Shown here in pieces: positions 18,001-30,113 of a DNA stretch of 44,462 nucleotides (the first letter of the stretch is position 1; every line of letters begins with the position of its first letter). The DNA comes from Campylobacteraceae bacterium. GTDB lineage: Bacteria; Campylobacterota; Campylobacteria; Campylobacterales; Campylobacteraceae. The stretch covers positions 1 through 44,462 of the forward strand of contig JAISGD010000013.1 in assembly GCA_031263195.1 (NCBI GenBank). Reading direction: 5' to 3'. Made by a program: the position numbers and the translations under genes. The notes under the pieces were generated by a model, which saw nothing but the letters and a program-made list of their open reading frames with translations, searched no databases and was not told the DNA's origin.

Positions 18001-21000
18001 GAGTATTGAAGCCAAAAAGGGCGACGATACCATAACGGGTAACTATGGAAATACTAAATATATATACGGAAGAGGAGACGGCAGGGATACTATAACGGAC
18101 TTTGGAGGAAGCTATGACGAGATAGCGTTGAAAGATGGTATTACGCAAGATGATATTATCATAAAAGTTATAGGTTCTCAAACTATTGTAGCTATAAAAG
18201 AGGAAGGAAAATCATTTGACGAGTTAAGCGATAAAATCATCCTTGTCAAACCAAATTCTGCTTCATCGCACGGCATTGAAAAAATATCATTTTCAGATGG
18301 AACTTCAATAAATACAGGCGATTTTATATCGATATACTTGGGAACAGAATACGATGATAATGTGGATATCAATTATCTCCAATCCATAAATTCGGAAGCT
18401 GATATAGACGACAACTTCGTCATTGATCTTCTGGACGGATATGACACAATAACTCTTGGCAATGGAAGCAATGTCATAACAAATGCCGAAAAAGTAGAGG
18501 TTGGCAATGGAAATAATGTTCTGGAATGCTACAGCGATAATATTAGCATACAAGCAGGAGACGGAAATAATGATGTATCGGTTAAAGGCAATATAGAAAA
18601 CTCGATGAACATTAGTTTGGGAGATGGAAATAACAGTGTCAATATAGAAGCTCTTGTCAGCACAAGTTTTGGTATAGAGTTTGGCAATGGAAATAATAAG
18701 CTCAATGTCGACAATGACAGCACACAAATTGCGGAAATCAGCTACGGCGTAAACAAACTTATATATACTCATAAATACAGCAGCAGTTTTTTTACACGAT
18801 TTGGCAATGGAAATAATGCCGTTGATATAAATGGGAAGCTTTCCTTGGCATCTGCATATTTTGGCGATGGGGATAATGTGCTCAATATTCAAACGGAAGC
18901 GTTAAAATGGATCGAAGAGCACCCTTTGAGTTACAAGGAAACAATTGTAAAAACCGATGTCTCAGCTGAATTTGGCAACGGAGATAATATCGTTAATGTT
19001 GATCGCGTCCCAATTGACGGTCATTTTATATTTGGCGGCGGGGATAATACGTTTAATATACAGACAGGATCGTTAGAATATATCGAACGGTACTATTATA
19101 CCGATGACGAGTCGTATGATGAATCAAACTATACTGTCTATTCTCATATAATCGCCGAATTCGGTAATGGAAACAATACCGTTAATGCTGACTGCACCGC
19201 ACTTGATAGTGATTTTACTTTTGGCGACGGGGATAATATGCTCAATATTCAAACAGCATTGTCAGAATATGGCGAACGGTACTATAACAGTGACGGGTTG
19301 TATAGTGGATCAAACTATATTGTCAATTCTCATGTATCCGCCGAATTTGGAAATGGAAACAATATCGTTAATATTGACTGCACCGTACTTGAAAGTGATT
19401 TTATTTTTGGCGATGGGGATAATATATTTAGTGTACAAACAGGATCGTCAGAATATATCGAAAAGTACTATTATCGCGATGAACTGTACAGCTGCGGTCG
19501 GGAAGAATATATCGGATATTCTTATGTGTTTGCTCAATTTGGCAATGGCAACAATATCGTTGATGCTGATTTTATTGCATTTCTCGGCGGTTTTACTTTT
19601 GGCGACGGGGATAATACCGTAAAGATTAAAGATGCTCAACAATTTAACAAAAGCTATGAAAAAACAGAGGATTATGAACGATATGAGATGTATGCTGGCG
19701 GTGGTGGTCAAACGGCAGGATTTCTTGCATTTGGCAACGGCAACAATAACGTAGACGCGGAATTAAACAATCTTAACGCTGTATTTTTGGAATTTCAAAA
19801 TGGCAATAACAATGTAAAATTTAAGGCATATAGCGGATATCAGTCCGAATATTATAAAGGAAGCGATTATACGAATGATGGCATTGAATTTTATTTGGAA
19901 TCAGATCATTATGAGTCATCCGAATTGGATATTTTCGGAGTATTTATGGATGGAGACAATAATGTAGATCTTGAAGGGCGATTTAGCAGTATTGGATTAG
20001 AATTCAATAATGGAGACAATATCGTCAATTTAAAAATCGAACAAAGGATTACGGAATATAAAGAATCAAAATTTATAGACGATAATGAAACAGGATTTAT
20101 TCATGAAGACTATAATGATAACTATGATTTTTCAGGGGAGTATGATTATAACAATGTATTTTCTTTCGGTAACGGTGATAATATTTTAAACATCGAAGGG
20201 GAAGGATATTTCAAAACACAATTTGGTAACGGTGATAATACTTTAAATTTGACGTCGGGTTTTTCGATATATAAATATACGGACACATTTAACAATATTG
20301 ACCTGTATAATGAATGTATAAGTATATTGGAGGCTGATTTTGCCGACGGAAACAATACGCTAAATCTTGTAAACGTTTCAGCAAATCTGTCTTTTTTGAA
20401 CGGAGATAATACCGTCAATTTAAAAATCGAACAAAGGGTTATGGAACGCAAAGAATCGGAATTTATAGATGATAATGAAATAGAATTCATTTATGAATAC
20501 TATAATGATAGCTATGATTTTTTAGGAGAGTATGGTTATAACAACGAATTTTATTTCGGTAACGGTGATAATATCGTAAATATTGAAGGAGAAGGATATT
20601 TCAAAGCACAGTTTGGCAACGGTGATAATACTTTAAATTTGACATCGGGTTTTTCAATATATAAATATACGGACACACTAAATAATATTGACTTATATAA
20701 TGAGTATAACGAATATATAAGTTTATTAGACGCTGATTTTGCCGATGGAAACAATACGCTAAATCTCGTAAACGTTTTAGCAGATCTGTCTTTCTTGAAC
20801 GGAGATAATACCGTCAATTTAAAAATCGAAAAAGTCGTTACGGAATATAAAGAATCTGAATTTATAGATGATAATGAAATAGGATTTATTTATGAATACT
20901 GCAATGGCAGCTATGATTTTTTAGGAGAGTATTATGACGGCAATGAATTTTCTTTCGGCGACGGCGATAATATTTTGAACATCGAAGGGGAAGGGTATTT

Positions 21001-24000
21001 CATAGCGCAATTTGGCGACGGCGACAATACTTTAAATTTGACATCAGGCTTTTCAACATTTAAATATATAGACACATTCAACAATATTGACTTGTATAAT
21101 GAATATATAAGCGTATTAGAGGCTAATTTTGCCGATGGAAACAATACGCTAAATCTCATAAACGTTTTAGCAAATTTGTCTTTTTTAAACGGAGACAATA
21201 TCGTTAATATAGCGAACGATAGAGAAGTTTACATAACTGACGAAGACGGATTTGGTTATTGGTCTACGGAAGGGATTGTAGTTGATGCGACTCATTATCT
21301 AAGCTTTCAGGAAGGTTTTAATACTGTAAATATAACCGGCGATATCGGAAGCAGCGTAAATATTACGGGAAGCACGAGTACGGTTATTACTCTAACCAAA
21401 GGCGATGACAGTTTGTATATTAACAATAGCGGAGAAAATAAAATCATCGCTAATTTGGGCAATGACACTATCTATTCGCAAGATATCAGCAATGATATTT
21501 ACGAATTTGGCATAGGAGACGGTGAAGATAGGATAACGGATTGCGGCGGTATTGATAGAATAGTATTTAAAGAGGGAATTACCAAAGAAAATATAAAAGT
21601 AAGTATATTAAAAGAGATCAATGCCTATACGAATCAAGAAAATTTTAGCATAGTGATAGCTTATGGAGAAAATGATAAATTAATTTTATCAAATTGGTTT
21701 GATAAGGAAAATAGGATAGAGTCATTTGAGTTTGAAGGCGGTGTTGCTATAAGCGACCATGAGATAGTAAATCTCATAGGAACCAACGAGGGCGAATTTG
21801 TGCTTGGAACCGAGGGCAATAATACACTTGATGCAAAATTTGGAGACGATATCGTAAGCGGCGGTCTTGGCAACGATACGTATATTTTTGCGAAAGGTTA
21901 CGGACACGATACGCTGGAAGATAGCGGAGGATTTGACGAAATACGTTTTGGGGAAGGTATAGTTAAAGACGATATTATTATCTTAAAAGAAGGTAACGAC
22001 TTACATGTATACATAAAAGAAGAAGGAAAAAGCTTTAACGAACTAAACGATAGCATGCTCATAAAAAATTGGTTTAGTGAAAGCGGCATGATTGAGCGAT
22101 TGGTATTTGCCAATGGAGACAGTGTAGGACTTGACGAGTTGCTAAAACTTGATAGCGGTTCTATAGCTTTTGGAGGAACTTCGGGTGACGATGAATTAAA
22201 CGGTTCTAATAATGATGAAGTATTGATAGGTCTTGAAGGAGATGATGTCATTAACGCGGGCGGCGGTGATGATATTGTATTAGGACAAGATGGCAACGAC
22301 ACGTTAGACGGCGGAGAAGGTAATGATACGTTGTATGGAGGAGACGGCAACGATACTTATATCATTAGAAAAAATGCCGGAAACGATACGATAGTGGATT
22401 CAAGTGGAGACGATAGATTACTGTTTGAAGAGGGTATTTCATTTAGCGATTTAGCAATAAGCTTTGATGTTAATGATTTGATTGTTGAACTTGAAGGCAC
22501 AAGAGTAACTCTGCAAGATTGGTATTTTAGAGAAAACAGAATAGAGAGTTTTGAGTTTGAAGATGGAACGATACTTAGTGCGAATGATCTTCAAAATCTA
22601 AATATGACCAACGGCAATAATATCATAAAAGCTTTTAATGAAGGTTCGGAAATAGATACTTTAGATGGAGACGATGAGCTTATTTTGGGATTGGGAGACG
22701 ATAAGTTTGGAGGCGGAAACGGAGACGATACTTATTATGTTAATTTTAGCGGCAAGGATAAAATTTTTGACGTATCCGGAATTGACACTATAATATTTGA
22801 CTCGTCTATAAACAAAGAAAATCTTAAAATAACTTGGATTCAAGGAAGTGACGATATTTTACTCACTTGCAACGATTATCCTGAAAGCAGTATAACGATA
22901 GAGGGTTGGTACGATAAGGCAAATAGAATTGAAAATTTTGTATTTGCCGACGGCGTTATTTGGAATGCCATGGATATCATATCAAATATGGGAACAGACG
23001 AAGATGACGTATACAACGGTCTTAAAGAGACCTCAAATATAATCGTCGCCAAAGAAGGCAATGATATTATAAGCACTTTTGAACATGATGATATTGTATA
23101 TGGAAATGATGGAGACGATACGCTTGACACAAGAGGGGGAGACGATTATCTTGAAGGCGGAACAGGAGATGATTTATTAGTAGGCGGCAGTGGGGATGAC
23201 ATATACATGTTTGAAGGAGATTTTGGCCATGACGTTATAAAAGACGATAGCGGCGTTGACGCTATAATATTTGGGGCAAATATAAATAAAGAATCATTAA
23301 GGTTTTACTCTTATGAAAACGATACAAATCTTTATATAGGCATATATGAAGAGGGTAAAGAGTTTGAAGAGTTCAAAAATACTATAACCATACAAAATTG
23401 GTATAAGCAAGAGAATACTATAGAAAATATACTGTTTGTACAAAGCGAAGAGATTCTATCTTTAAGAGAGCTTGTCGTATCCGGAAACGAAGGCGTTGCA
23501 AGGGCATATGAAGAGGGTGGAGCGCTTATGGGGACAGATGGGGATGATTACTTGATCGGAGGAAGCGGTCAAGATGAGATTTATGGTTTGGGAGGAGACG
23601 ATACTGTATTGGGAGAAGATGGAGATGATATGCTTGATGGCGGCAAAGGGAATGACTTTTTGAACGCCGGAAAAGGAGACGATCTATATATATTTGGCTA
23701 TGGATACGGCGAAGATATCATATATGATTACGCTTATGACGTGCAGATAAATTATGGATTTGTAAAAGATAGCGAAGGTATAGACAGATGGACAGCTATA
23801 GAGACGCCATATAGCGTTCATGCAGGCACCGATACCGTCTTTTTTTCAAATGGAATCACTAAAGAAGATTTGATACTCTCAAACGACGGATTGGATTTAA
23901 TCATAACATTAAAAGACTCGAACGATAAACTTACCATCAAAGGCTTTTATGATGAAAATTCAAGAATTGAGAAATTTCATTTTGAGGACGGTTCTATTCT

Positions 24001-25192
24001 AAGCGCTTCTCAAATGGAAGAGTTGCTTTTTACAGATGGCGATGACGATATAACATTTATTGACAATATAGACAGAGTTGCCATAGGAAAAGATGGCGAT
24101 GATAAAATAACAACAGGCAGCGGAAATGATATTCTTGACGGTAGAGGAGGGGACGATATCCTTGACGGTGGTTTTGGAGACGATGTATATGTATTTGGCA
24201 GAGGTTATGGACATGATGAAATAGTAGAGAAAAGAGGAGAAGAGTGGTGGCAAGATTATCAAGGCAATGATAGAGTACTTATCGTAGGAGATGTCACAGA
24301 AGACGACCTCATTGTTAAGCAGATAGGTAATGATCTTGTTATAGCCATAAAAGAAGAAGGCAAAGAGTTTGAAGATCTAAATGATACTCTTGTCATTAAA
24401 AACTACTCTGATATAGGTTTTTCCGTTGAAAACATAGAGATTGAGGATGAGATCATATCTATCTTGGAACTTCTTGAAAAGCAAAATGAAGATGATAACG
24501 GCGAAGAGACGCCGGAAGGCTCTATCGTGGGAACTCCAGCCAATGATATTCTTTATGGGGATAACAGTGATAATACTATCTACGGAAAAGAGGCAAACGA
24601 TATTATTTACGGAAAAGACGGAAACGACACAATATACGGAAACGAAGGAAATGATATACTTTTCGGACAAAACGGCGACGATACCATATACGGCAATTTA
24701 GGAAATGACATCATATATGCAGATGATGGAAGCGATACTATAGAAGGAGGAGAAGGAAACGATGTCATATACGCCGGAAAAGGAGACGATATCATAGTAG
24801 GCGGCAAAGATGACGATATACTATACGGAGAAGACGGAGACGACACATATCTCTTTAGTATAGGAGATGGAAGGGATATCATAAATGACAGCAAAGGAAA
24901 TAATAGTATCTTATTTGACGAAGGTATAAATAAAGACAATATAAGCCTATATGTCAAAGGCAATACTTTGAACATCTCTTACTCAAATAGCGACAGTATA
25001 TCGGCAACAGTAGATTCCATAGAGAATATAAGATTAAATGACGGAAGCTATCTTACAAGCTTGGATATAGAACTCATCATACAGAATATAAATGCATATG
25101 TTAATGATAATGGCATACAAATAACATCACATGATGATATTAAAAATAATGAAAGTCTTATGCAGATAGTAAGTTCAGGATGGAATGGGTAA
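16860..25192 (+). CDS. Giant RTX repeat protein (T1SS substrate), 3' main part
   Basis: About 2750 aa when read from the first GTG (16928), which has no convincing ribosome-binding site; the frame opens after a TAG at about 16857-16859. Residues 1-500 hold RTX nonapeptides plus calcium-binding-related modules. About 500-1490 form an unusual block with some 30 F-G-[ND]-G-[ND]-N motifs. From 1490 to the end canonical RTX returns, with a dense final array (DDTIYGNLGNDIIYADDG). The last 110 residues (IENIRLNDGSYL to MQIVSSGWNG) look like a T1SS C-terminal signal. The T1SS operon follows 130 bp downstream, so this is its likely cargo, a Ca2+-binding surface adhesin or S-layer-like protein. No enzyme domain seen. 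Confidence 0.85.
19031..19640 (+). repeat. Tandem repeat, about 189 bp units, in RTX gene
   Basis: The codons for FG[DG]GDN start at 19031, 19220, 19406 and 19598, spaced 189, 186 and 192 bp, all in frame. Each unit includes a tyrosine-rich loop (SLEYIERYYYTDDES, SEYGERYYNSDGLYSGSN, SEYIEKYYYRDELY) and an AEFGNGNN or AQFGNGNN motif. Confidence 0.8.
20021..21199 (+). repeat. Three tandem repeats of 390/399/390 bp in RTX gene
   Basis: Units at 20021-20410, 20411-20809 and 20810-21199 encode 130, 133 and 130 residues. Each opens IVNLKIE or TVNLKIE and passes through ESEFIDDNE or ESKFIDDNE, NIEGEGYF, TLNLTSGFS, NIDLYNE and FADGNNTLNL, ending SFLNGDN. High DNA similarity implies recent duplication. 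Confidence 0.85.
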
Positions 25193-25277
25193 TAGGAGTG
25201 TACAATAGCAGCATTTTCTTATTATAAATTTAGAGTTATTGGTTAGTTTTTAATGTCGCTTTAAAATTAAAAAAGGC

Positions 25278-25299
25278 AAAATACATTTTTGTATTTTTT
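25278..25299 (+). terminator. Weak terminator-like hairpin between RTX gene and T1SS operon
   Basis: AAAATACA (25278-25285) pairs with TGTATTTT (25290-25297) across a 4-nt T loop, with two more T after it. The stem is A/T-only apart from one pair, so it may attenuate rather than end transcription. Confidence 0.3.
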
Positions 25300-25322
25300 A
25301 AATAAACAGTTAGCAGGTTATA

Positions 25323-26633
25323 ATGAGCAACAAGATAGTCTTTTTAACATGTATGGCCTTTTTTTGTATCGCGCAAGGTGTAGCGGAAATTTATGATTTT
25401 AATATGCTTTCAAGCGCACTTTTGGACACTTCTCCAAAATTAAAGCAAAATGAGATAGAGGTGATGATAGCCAAAGAGAATATTGATGTTGCAAACGCCG
25501 GTTATTATCCCTCTTTGAGATTTGTAAGCAATTTGGAGCGTTCAAGGAAGTTTGAAAATATGTTCTCCCCGACTTATGTAGGCGACGATAGTCTGACTCA
25601 ATCAGACGGACGATACATATCGGCATCTTTGTATTTTACGTATGATATATACCATTTTGGTGCTACTGATTACTCTTTAAAAGCGGCTGAGGCGAATATG
25701 AATGTATTAAGCGCCGCGAAATGCATTAAAGAGAAAGAAAGTTTACTGTCATTGCTTGAAGCGTATTCAAGAGTTCGTTCAAATAATTATCAGCTTGAAT
25801 ATTATGGTAAGATTCAAGAGTTATATACAGAACTTTACGGTTTGACAAAACGACTTCATGAGTCCGGAAATTTGGCAAAAACGAGCAGTTTGGAATATGC
25901 TAAGGAGTTGGCTGATGTCATAACTTTGATAGCCGGCATAAAAGAGGAGAGGGCTAATTATTTCTCGCAAATTATATATTTAAGCGGTATAAATATAGAT
26001 GAAAATGATATTTTGCAACCGCTCGACGAAAGCGCCCAGTATTATCAAAATATAGCCTTTGAAAATAGCGCTACGGCAAAACAGATGATGTCTGTTATAT
26101 CTCAAAAACAAGCAGAGTTAAATCTTGAGAAAACAAACTATCTTCCCGCGATATCTTTTTATGCGAGATATGACATGTACGGTTCTTCAAGCGATAGTTA
26201 TAATGAAGCTTTGAACGATTTGGGAAAAAATGGTTATAGATTCGGCATAAGTTTTTCTTTGCCGTTGTTTGACGGATTTAGAAGCGACTCAAGAATCAGT
26301 ATTAAAAGACTTGAGCTTACGCAAAGCAGATTAGCTTACGAAGATGCCAAAAGAGCATATGAAAAGGAGCAATTTTTGGTAAATTCTCAAATCTCTCTTG
26401 CTAAAAGCAGATTAGACAGCGTATCTTCAGGAGTTCAATCTTCAGACGAGTTAGTGCAAGCGGATACTTTACTTTACAACGCCGGCGAGTTAGATAGAAT
26501 CACATTGCTGAACGATCAAATCAATCGGCATAAAATCAACATTTCTCTAAAAGAGGCGCATGAGCTTTTAAGCATGAATATCAAAAAAAGGGAAATCATG
26601 AACGATAAAGAGGGTAAATGCGCAGCGCTCTAA
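25323..26633 (+). CDS. TolC-family outer-membrane channel of type I secretion
   Basis: The product is 436 aa. The signal peptide (about 1-21, FLTCMAFFCIAQGVAE) is followed by the two-fold repeated coiled-coil and barrel layout of TolC-like outer-membrane efflux proteins: LKQNEIEVMIAKENIDVANA and GYYPSLRF in the first half, AELNLEKTNYLPAISFYARYD and FGISFSLPLFDGF in the second. It lacks a recognisable lipobox. It is the first gene of the channel-ABC-HlyD operon and overlaps the ABC gene by 16 nt. Location just behind the RTX gene indicates it exports that protein. Confidence 0.92.
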   Translation: MSNKIVFLTCMAFFCIAQGVAEIYDFNMLSSALLDTSPKLKQNEIEVMIAKENIDVANAGYYPSLRFVSNLERSRKFENMFSPTYVGDDSLTQSDGRYISASLYFTYDIYHFGATDYSLKAAEANMNVLSAAKCIKEKESLLSLLEAYSRVRSNNYQLEYYGKIQELYTELYGLTKRLHESGNLAKTSSLEYAKELADVITLIAGIKEERANYFSQIIYLSGINIDENDILQPLDESAQYYQNIAFENSATAKQMMSVISQKQAELNLEKTNYLPAISFYARYDMYGSSSDSYNEALNDLGKNGYRFGISFSLPLFDGFRSDSRISIKRLELTQSRLAYEDAKRAYEKEQFLVNSQISLAKSRLDSVSSGVQSSDELVQADTLLYNAGELDRITLLNDQINRHKINISLKEAHELLSMNIKKREIMNDKEGKCAAL

Positions 26634-28717
26634 TAGCATTGGAAGTTGTTGGTCAGCTCAACAAAATAGCCGTAGATTCCCAATCAATCATTAGAGAGTA
26701 TGCGCTTGAGGGTGAACCGTCTATCGAAGTTTTGGTAAAAATAGCAAAAGAGAGAGGTTTTAAAGCCGGCATAAAAGAGTTGAAACTAAAAGAACTTATG
26801 AAATATCCATTGCCGGCAATATCTAAAAGAAAAAACGGCGGGTATGTTGTTATCCTTAAAATAGATGAAGAGAAACAAGAGGCTCTTATTTTTGAAGGTG
26901 GTAAAAAAGAGCCGTTTATTTTGAAATTTTATGAATTTGAAGAGCAGATGAGCTCAAAACTTATTGTTTTAAAACATAAAATGCTAAACGATCAAATCAA
27001 GTTTGGTTTCGCTTGGTTTTATGCTCAGATACTGCACTATAAGAAGATAGTAGGAGAGATACTTGTAGCCTCGTTTGTTATTCAGCTATTCGGACTTGTG
27101 ACGCCGCTGTTTACACAGGTAGTGCTTGATAAAGTTTTGGTGCATCACAGCATAAGCACACTAAACGTTATAGCTATAGCATTTGCTATAGTCATTATTT
27201 TTGATATGCTTTTGAATCTTTCAAGAAATTATATCTTTGCGCACACAACGTCCAAAATAGACGCTAAGCTCGGTTCAAAACTCTTTAAGCATCTTATCTC
27301 GCTGCCTATGGTCTATTTTGAAAAGAGAAAAGTTGGAAATATAGTCGCAAGAGTTAGAAAACTTGATCAGATAAGAGATTTTATAGCGAATAAATCTGTT
27401 ACCGTAATACTCGATGTGTTGTTTTCTTTCGTGTTTGTGGCTATGATGATGCTGTACAGCGTGAAATTAGCTCTGATTGCCATATCTTTTATCTTTGTCG
27501 TGGCGCTTTTGTACTTTTTTATAACGCCCAAACTTCGTTCTCGTCTTGAAGAAAAGTTTCAAATGGGCGCGCAATCAAACGCTTATCTTGTAGAATCTGT
27601 TACAGGCATGCAAACTGTTAAATCGTTGGCTATTGAAGGAAGTATGCAAAACAAATGGGAGGATTATCTCGCAAAGTATGTAAATTCCGGATTTAGATTG
27701 GCAAATCTATCAAATAATCTCTCTGGCATTAGCGGGGCTTTGCAAAAACTTATGACTCTTACAATACTTTATTTTGGAGTTGGTCAGGTTATAGAGGGAA
27801 ATTTAAGCGTAGGGCAATTAATAGCTTTTCAAATGTTTGCAGGACAATTTAGCGGGCCTATCATGAGACTTGTGGGACTTTGGAACGAGTTTCAGCAAGC
27901 ATTACTTAGCGTTGACAGGTTGGGCGATATCCTTAACTCTCCTACTGAGATGGCAAACGATAAAGCCATAACTCTTCAAACAATCGGCGGAGATATCAAG
28001 TTTGACGGATTATCTTTTAGATATACGCCTGATGGTCATCTTGTGTTAAAAAAACTTTTCTTACATGTGAAACCCGGTGAAAGTATAGGCGTTGTTGGAC
28101 GAAGCGGCAGTGGGAAAAGCACTTTAACCAAACTGCTCCAAAGGCTTTATATTCCAAATGAAGGCGCACTTTATATTGATGGTATAGATGTAAGGCATAT
28201 GAGCCCGTCGTGGCTTAGACACAATATAGGCGTTGTTTTGCAGGAGAATTACCTCTTTAGCGGCACGATAAAAGAGAATATAGCTTTTGCTATGCCAAGC
28301 GTTTCTGTGCAAAAGATTATAGAGACTGCCATAATAGCTGGAGCTCATGATTTTATCACAGCTCTTCCGGAAGGTTATGACACATTTGTAGGTGAGAGAG
28401 GATCCGCTTTATCAGGCGGACAAAAACAAAGAATTGCCATAGCCAGAGCGTTGCTTACAAATCCAAAAATTCTTATATTTGACGAAGCGACTTCCGCGCT
28501 TGATTATGAGTCCGAAAGTATTATTCAAAAAAACCTGAATAATATAAAGAAAAATCGAACCATGTTTATAGTAGCTCACAGATTAAGCGCTGTACGGGAT
28601 TGCAGTAAAATTATTGTGATGGAAAACGGCGAAATAGTAGAGACCGGCACACATGTGGAGCTTATGGATAAAAAAGGTTACTATTATCACTTGACAATGC
28701 AACAGGCAAAACCATGA
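26618..28717 (+). CDS. Type I secretion ABC transporter with degenerate C39-like domain
   Basis: The product is 699 aa, typical for HlyB/LapB transporters. Residues 1-125 form a C39 peptidase-like domain. The usual catalytic Cys region reads LNKIAVDSQSIIREY without Cys, so it should dock rather than cleave substrate, as in HlyB. A six-helix membrane domain (about 145-430) follows, with FGLVTPLFTQVVLDKVLVH and LFKHLISLPMVYFEKRKVG. The ATPase has Walker A GRSGSGKST (about residue 494), signature LSGGQKQR, Walker B ILIFDEATSALD and H-loop AHRLS. Its ATGA overlap with the HlyD-like gene indicates coupled translation. Confidence 0.96.
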   Translation: MRSALIALEVVGQLNKIAVDSQSIIREYALEGEPSIEVLVKIAKERGFKAGIKELKLKELMKYPLPAISKRKNGGYVVILKIDEEKQEALIFEGGKKEPFILKFYEFEEQMSSKLIVLKHKMLNDQIKFGFAWFYAQILHYKKIVGEILVASFVIQLFGLVTPLFTQVVLDKVLVHHSISTLNVIAIAFAIVIIFDMLLNLSRNYIFAHTTSKIDAKLGSKLFKHLISLPMVYFEKRKVGNIVARVRKLDQIRDFIANKSVTVILDVLFSFVFVAMMMLYSVKLALIAISFIFVVALLYFFITPKLRSRLEEKFQMGAQSNAYLVESVTGMQTVKSLAIEGSMQNKWEDYLAKYVNSGFRLANLSNNLSGISGALQKLMTLTILYFGVGQVIEGNLSVGQLIAFQMFAGQFSGPIMRLVGLWNEFQQALLSVDRLGDILNSPTEMANDKAITLQTIGGDIKFDGLSFRYTPDGHLVLKKLFLHVKPGESIGVVGRSGSGKSTLTKLLQRLYIPNEGALYIDGIDVRHMSPSWLRHNIGVVLQENYLFSGTIKENIAFAMPSVSVQKIIETAIIAGAHDFITALPEGYDTFVGERGSALSGGQKQRIAIARALLTNPKILIFDEATSALDYESESIIQKNLNNIKKNRTMFIVAHRLSAVRDCSKIIVMENGEIVETGTHVELMDKKGYYYHLTMQQAKP

Positions 28718-30021
28718 TCAAAAAAAGAAACGATTCGCACGAATTTCAACCTCTATTAGTTGAAATAGAAGATAGACCGCTAAATCCGCTTGGACGTATA
28801 ATCCTTTGGCTTGTAATAGGCATTTTATTTATTGGTATTTTATGGCTGTATTTTGGCAAAATAGATGTAGTAGTTAGTGCACGCGGTAAAATTATACCAA
28901 GCGGAGAGATAAAAGTACTTCAACCTATTGAGACGGGAGTAGTGTCAAAGATACTTGTTAAAGAGGGGGATTATGTTGCCAAAGATCAGATATTAATGCA
29001 GATAGATCCGACAATTACGCAAACAAGCCTTGAGTCAAAAACAAAAGATTTAACGGTAGTGACCCTTGAGGTAGAAAGACTTAAAGCCCTAACGGAAGAT
29101 AAGCCGTTTATGCCAAATAATGGTGCGCCTATTAATATCATACAAGAGCAGAACAGTTTGTATATGCACCAAAGAGGACTTTTGCAAGAGAGTAAGATGC
29201 AGTTTGCTTTGCGCAAAGACCAGACTTCATCACAACTTTCAAGCGCTAAATCCGAAAGTGTGCGTTTGAAGTCTATGCTTAAAAAGGAGCAGGATACGGC
29301 GGCAAGAATGAAGAAGGTTTTAGACATCATAGCAAAAAGAGAGTATGACGAGACGCAGAAAAATATCATAAATCTATCCGAACAACTTTTCCAATCCGAA
29401 CAGAAGATAGAAGAGATAACCCATAGGTTAGGCGAAATTGAAATGGAAGAGAAAGTTTATATACAGCGTATGATGTCGGAATGGTTTACAATGCTTGTGG
29501 AAAAGCAAAGAGAGTCAAGAGAACTTGAATCTCAAATAAATGCCATAAGTTTTCAAAACAGACAACAGCAAATCAAATCCCCGCTTAACGGTTATGTAGG
29601 CAAATTGCTTATAAATACGGAGGGCGGTGTCGTAACTCCTGCTGAGAAATTGCTGACGATAGTTCCGGAAGACGCTCCTCTTATTGTTAGAGCTACCGTG
29701 TTAAATCAAGATATAGGATTTTTGGCAAATGGCATGAATGCCTCTATTAAAGTGGATACATTTACATTTCAAAAATATGGACTTATTAATGCAGAAGTCT
29801 TTTTTATATCAAATGACGCACTTGATGATGAAAAATTAGGGCCTGTTTATGAGATAAAGTTAAATCCTAAAAAACTTACTCTTTTTGTGGATGGCAAAGA
29901 GAGAAATCTGGAACCGGGTATGAGTGTGACGGCTGAAGTAAAAGTTGGCAAAAGAAGGATTATAGAGTTTTTCATATATCCTATTATCAGATATCTCGAC
30001 GAAGGAATGAGCGTAAGATAA
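28714..30021 (+). CDS. HlyD-family membrane-fusion protein of type I secretion
   Basis: The product is 435 aa. A short cytoplasmic head precedes one membrane helix (about 27-48, IILWLVIGILFIGILWLYFG). A split lipoyl-like half domain follows (GKIIPSGEIKVLQPIETGVV, ILVKEGDYV), then a long coiled coil (about 100-275), the second lipoyl half (QQIKSPLNGYVGKLLINTEG) and a beta-barrel domain (FLANGMNASIKVDTF) ending LEPGMSVTAEVKVGKRRI. It links the inner-membrane ABC transporter with the TolC-like channel. Last gene of the T1SS operon. Confidence 0.95.
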   Translation: MIKKRNDSHEFQPLLVEIEDRPLNPLGRIILWLVIGILFIGILWLYFGKIDVVVSARGKIIPSGEIKVLQPIETGVVSKILVKEGDYVAKDQILMQIDPTITQTSLESKTKDLTVVTLEVERLKALTEDKPFMPNNGAPINIIQEQNSLYMHQRGLLQESKMQFALRKDQTSSQLSSAKSESVRLKSMLKKEQDTAARMKKVLDIIAKREYDETQKNIINLSEQLFQSEQKIEEITHRLGEIEMEEKVYIQRMMSEWFTMLVEKQRESRELESQINAISFQNRQQQIKSPLNGYVGKLLINTEGGVVTPAEKLLTIVPEDAPLIVRATVLNQDIGFLANGMNASIKVDTFTFQKYGLINAEVFFISNDALDDEKLGPVYEIKLNPKKLTLFVDGKERNLEPGMSVTAEVKVGKRRIIEFFIYPIIRYLDEGMSVR

Positions 30022-30113
30022 ATTATTGTATTTCATTTGGGTAGGTATGAGTTTTAAACGATGTTTGTATTAAATAAAATCAAAAGGATAAAAAAATTTT
30101 AATATAACTATTT

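Noticed and set aside
17680-24975. Many minus-strand open frames opposite the RTX gene
   Set aside because: Ser/Pro/Ile-rich shadows caused by the GAT/GGC repeat codons on the plus strand.
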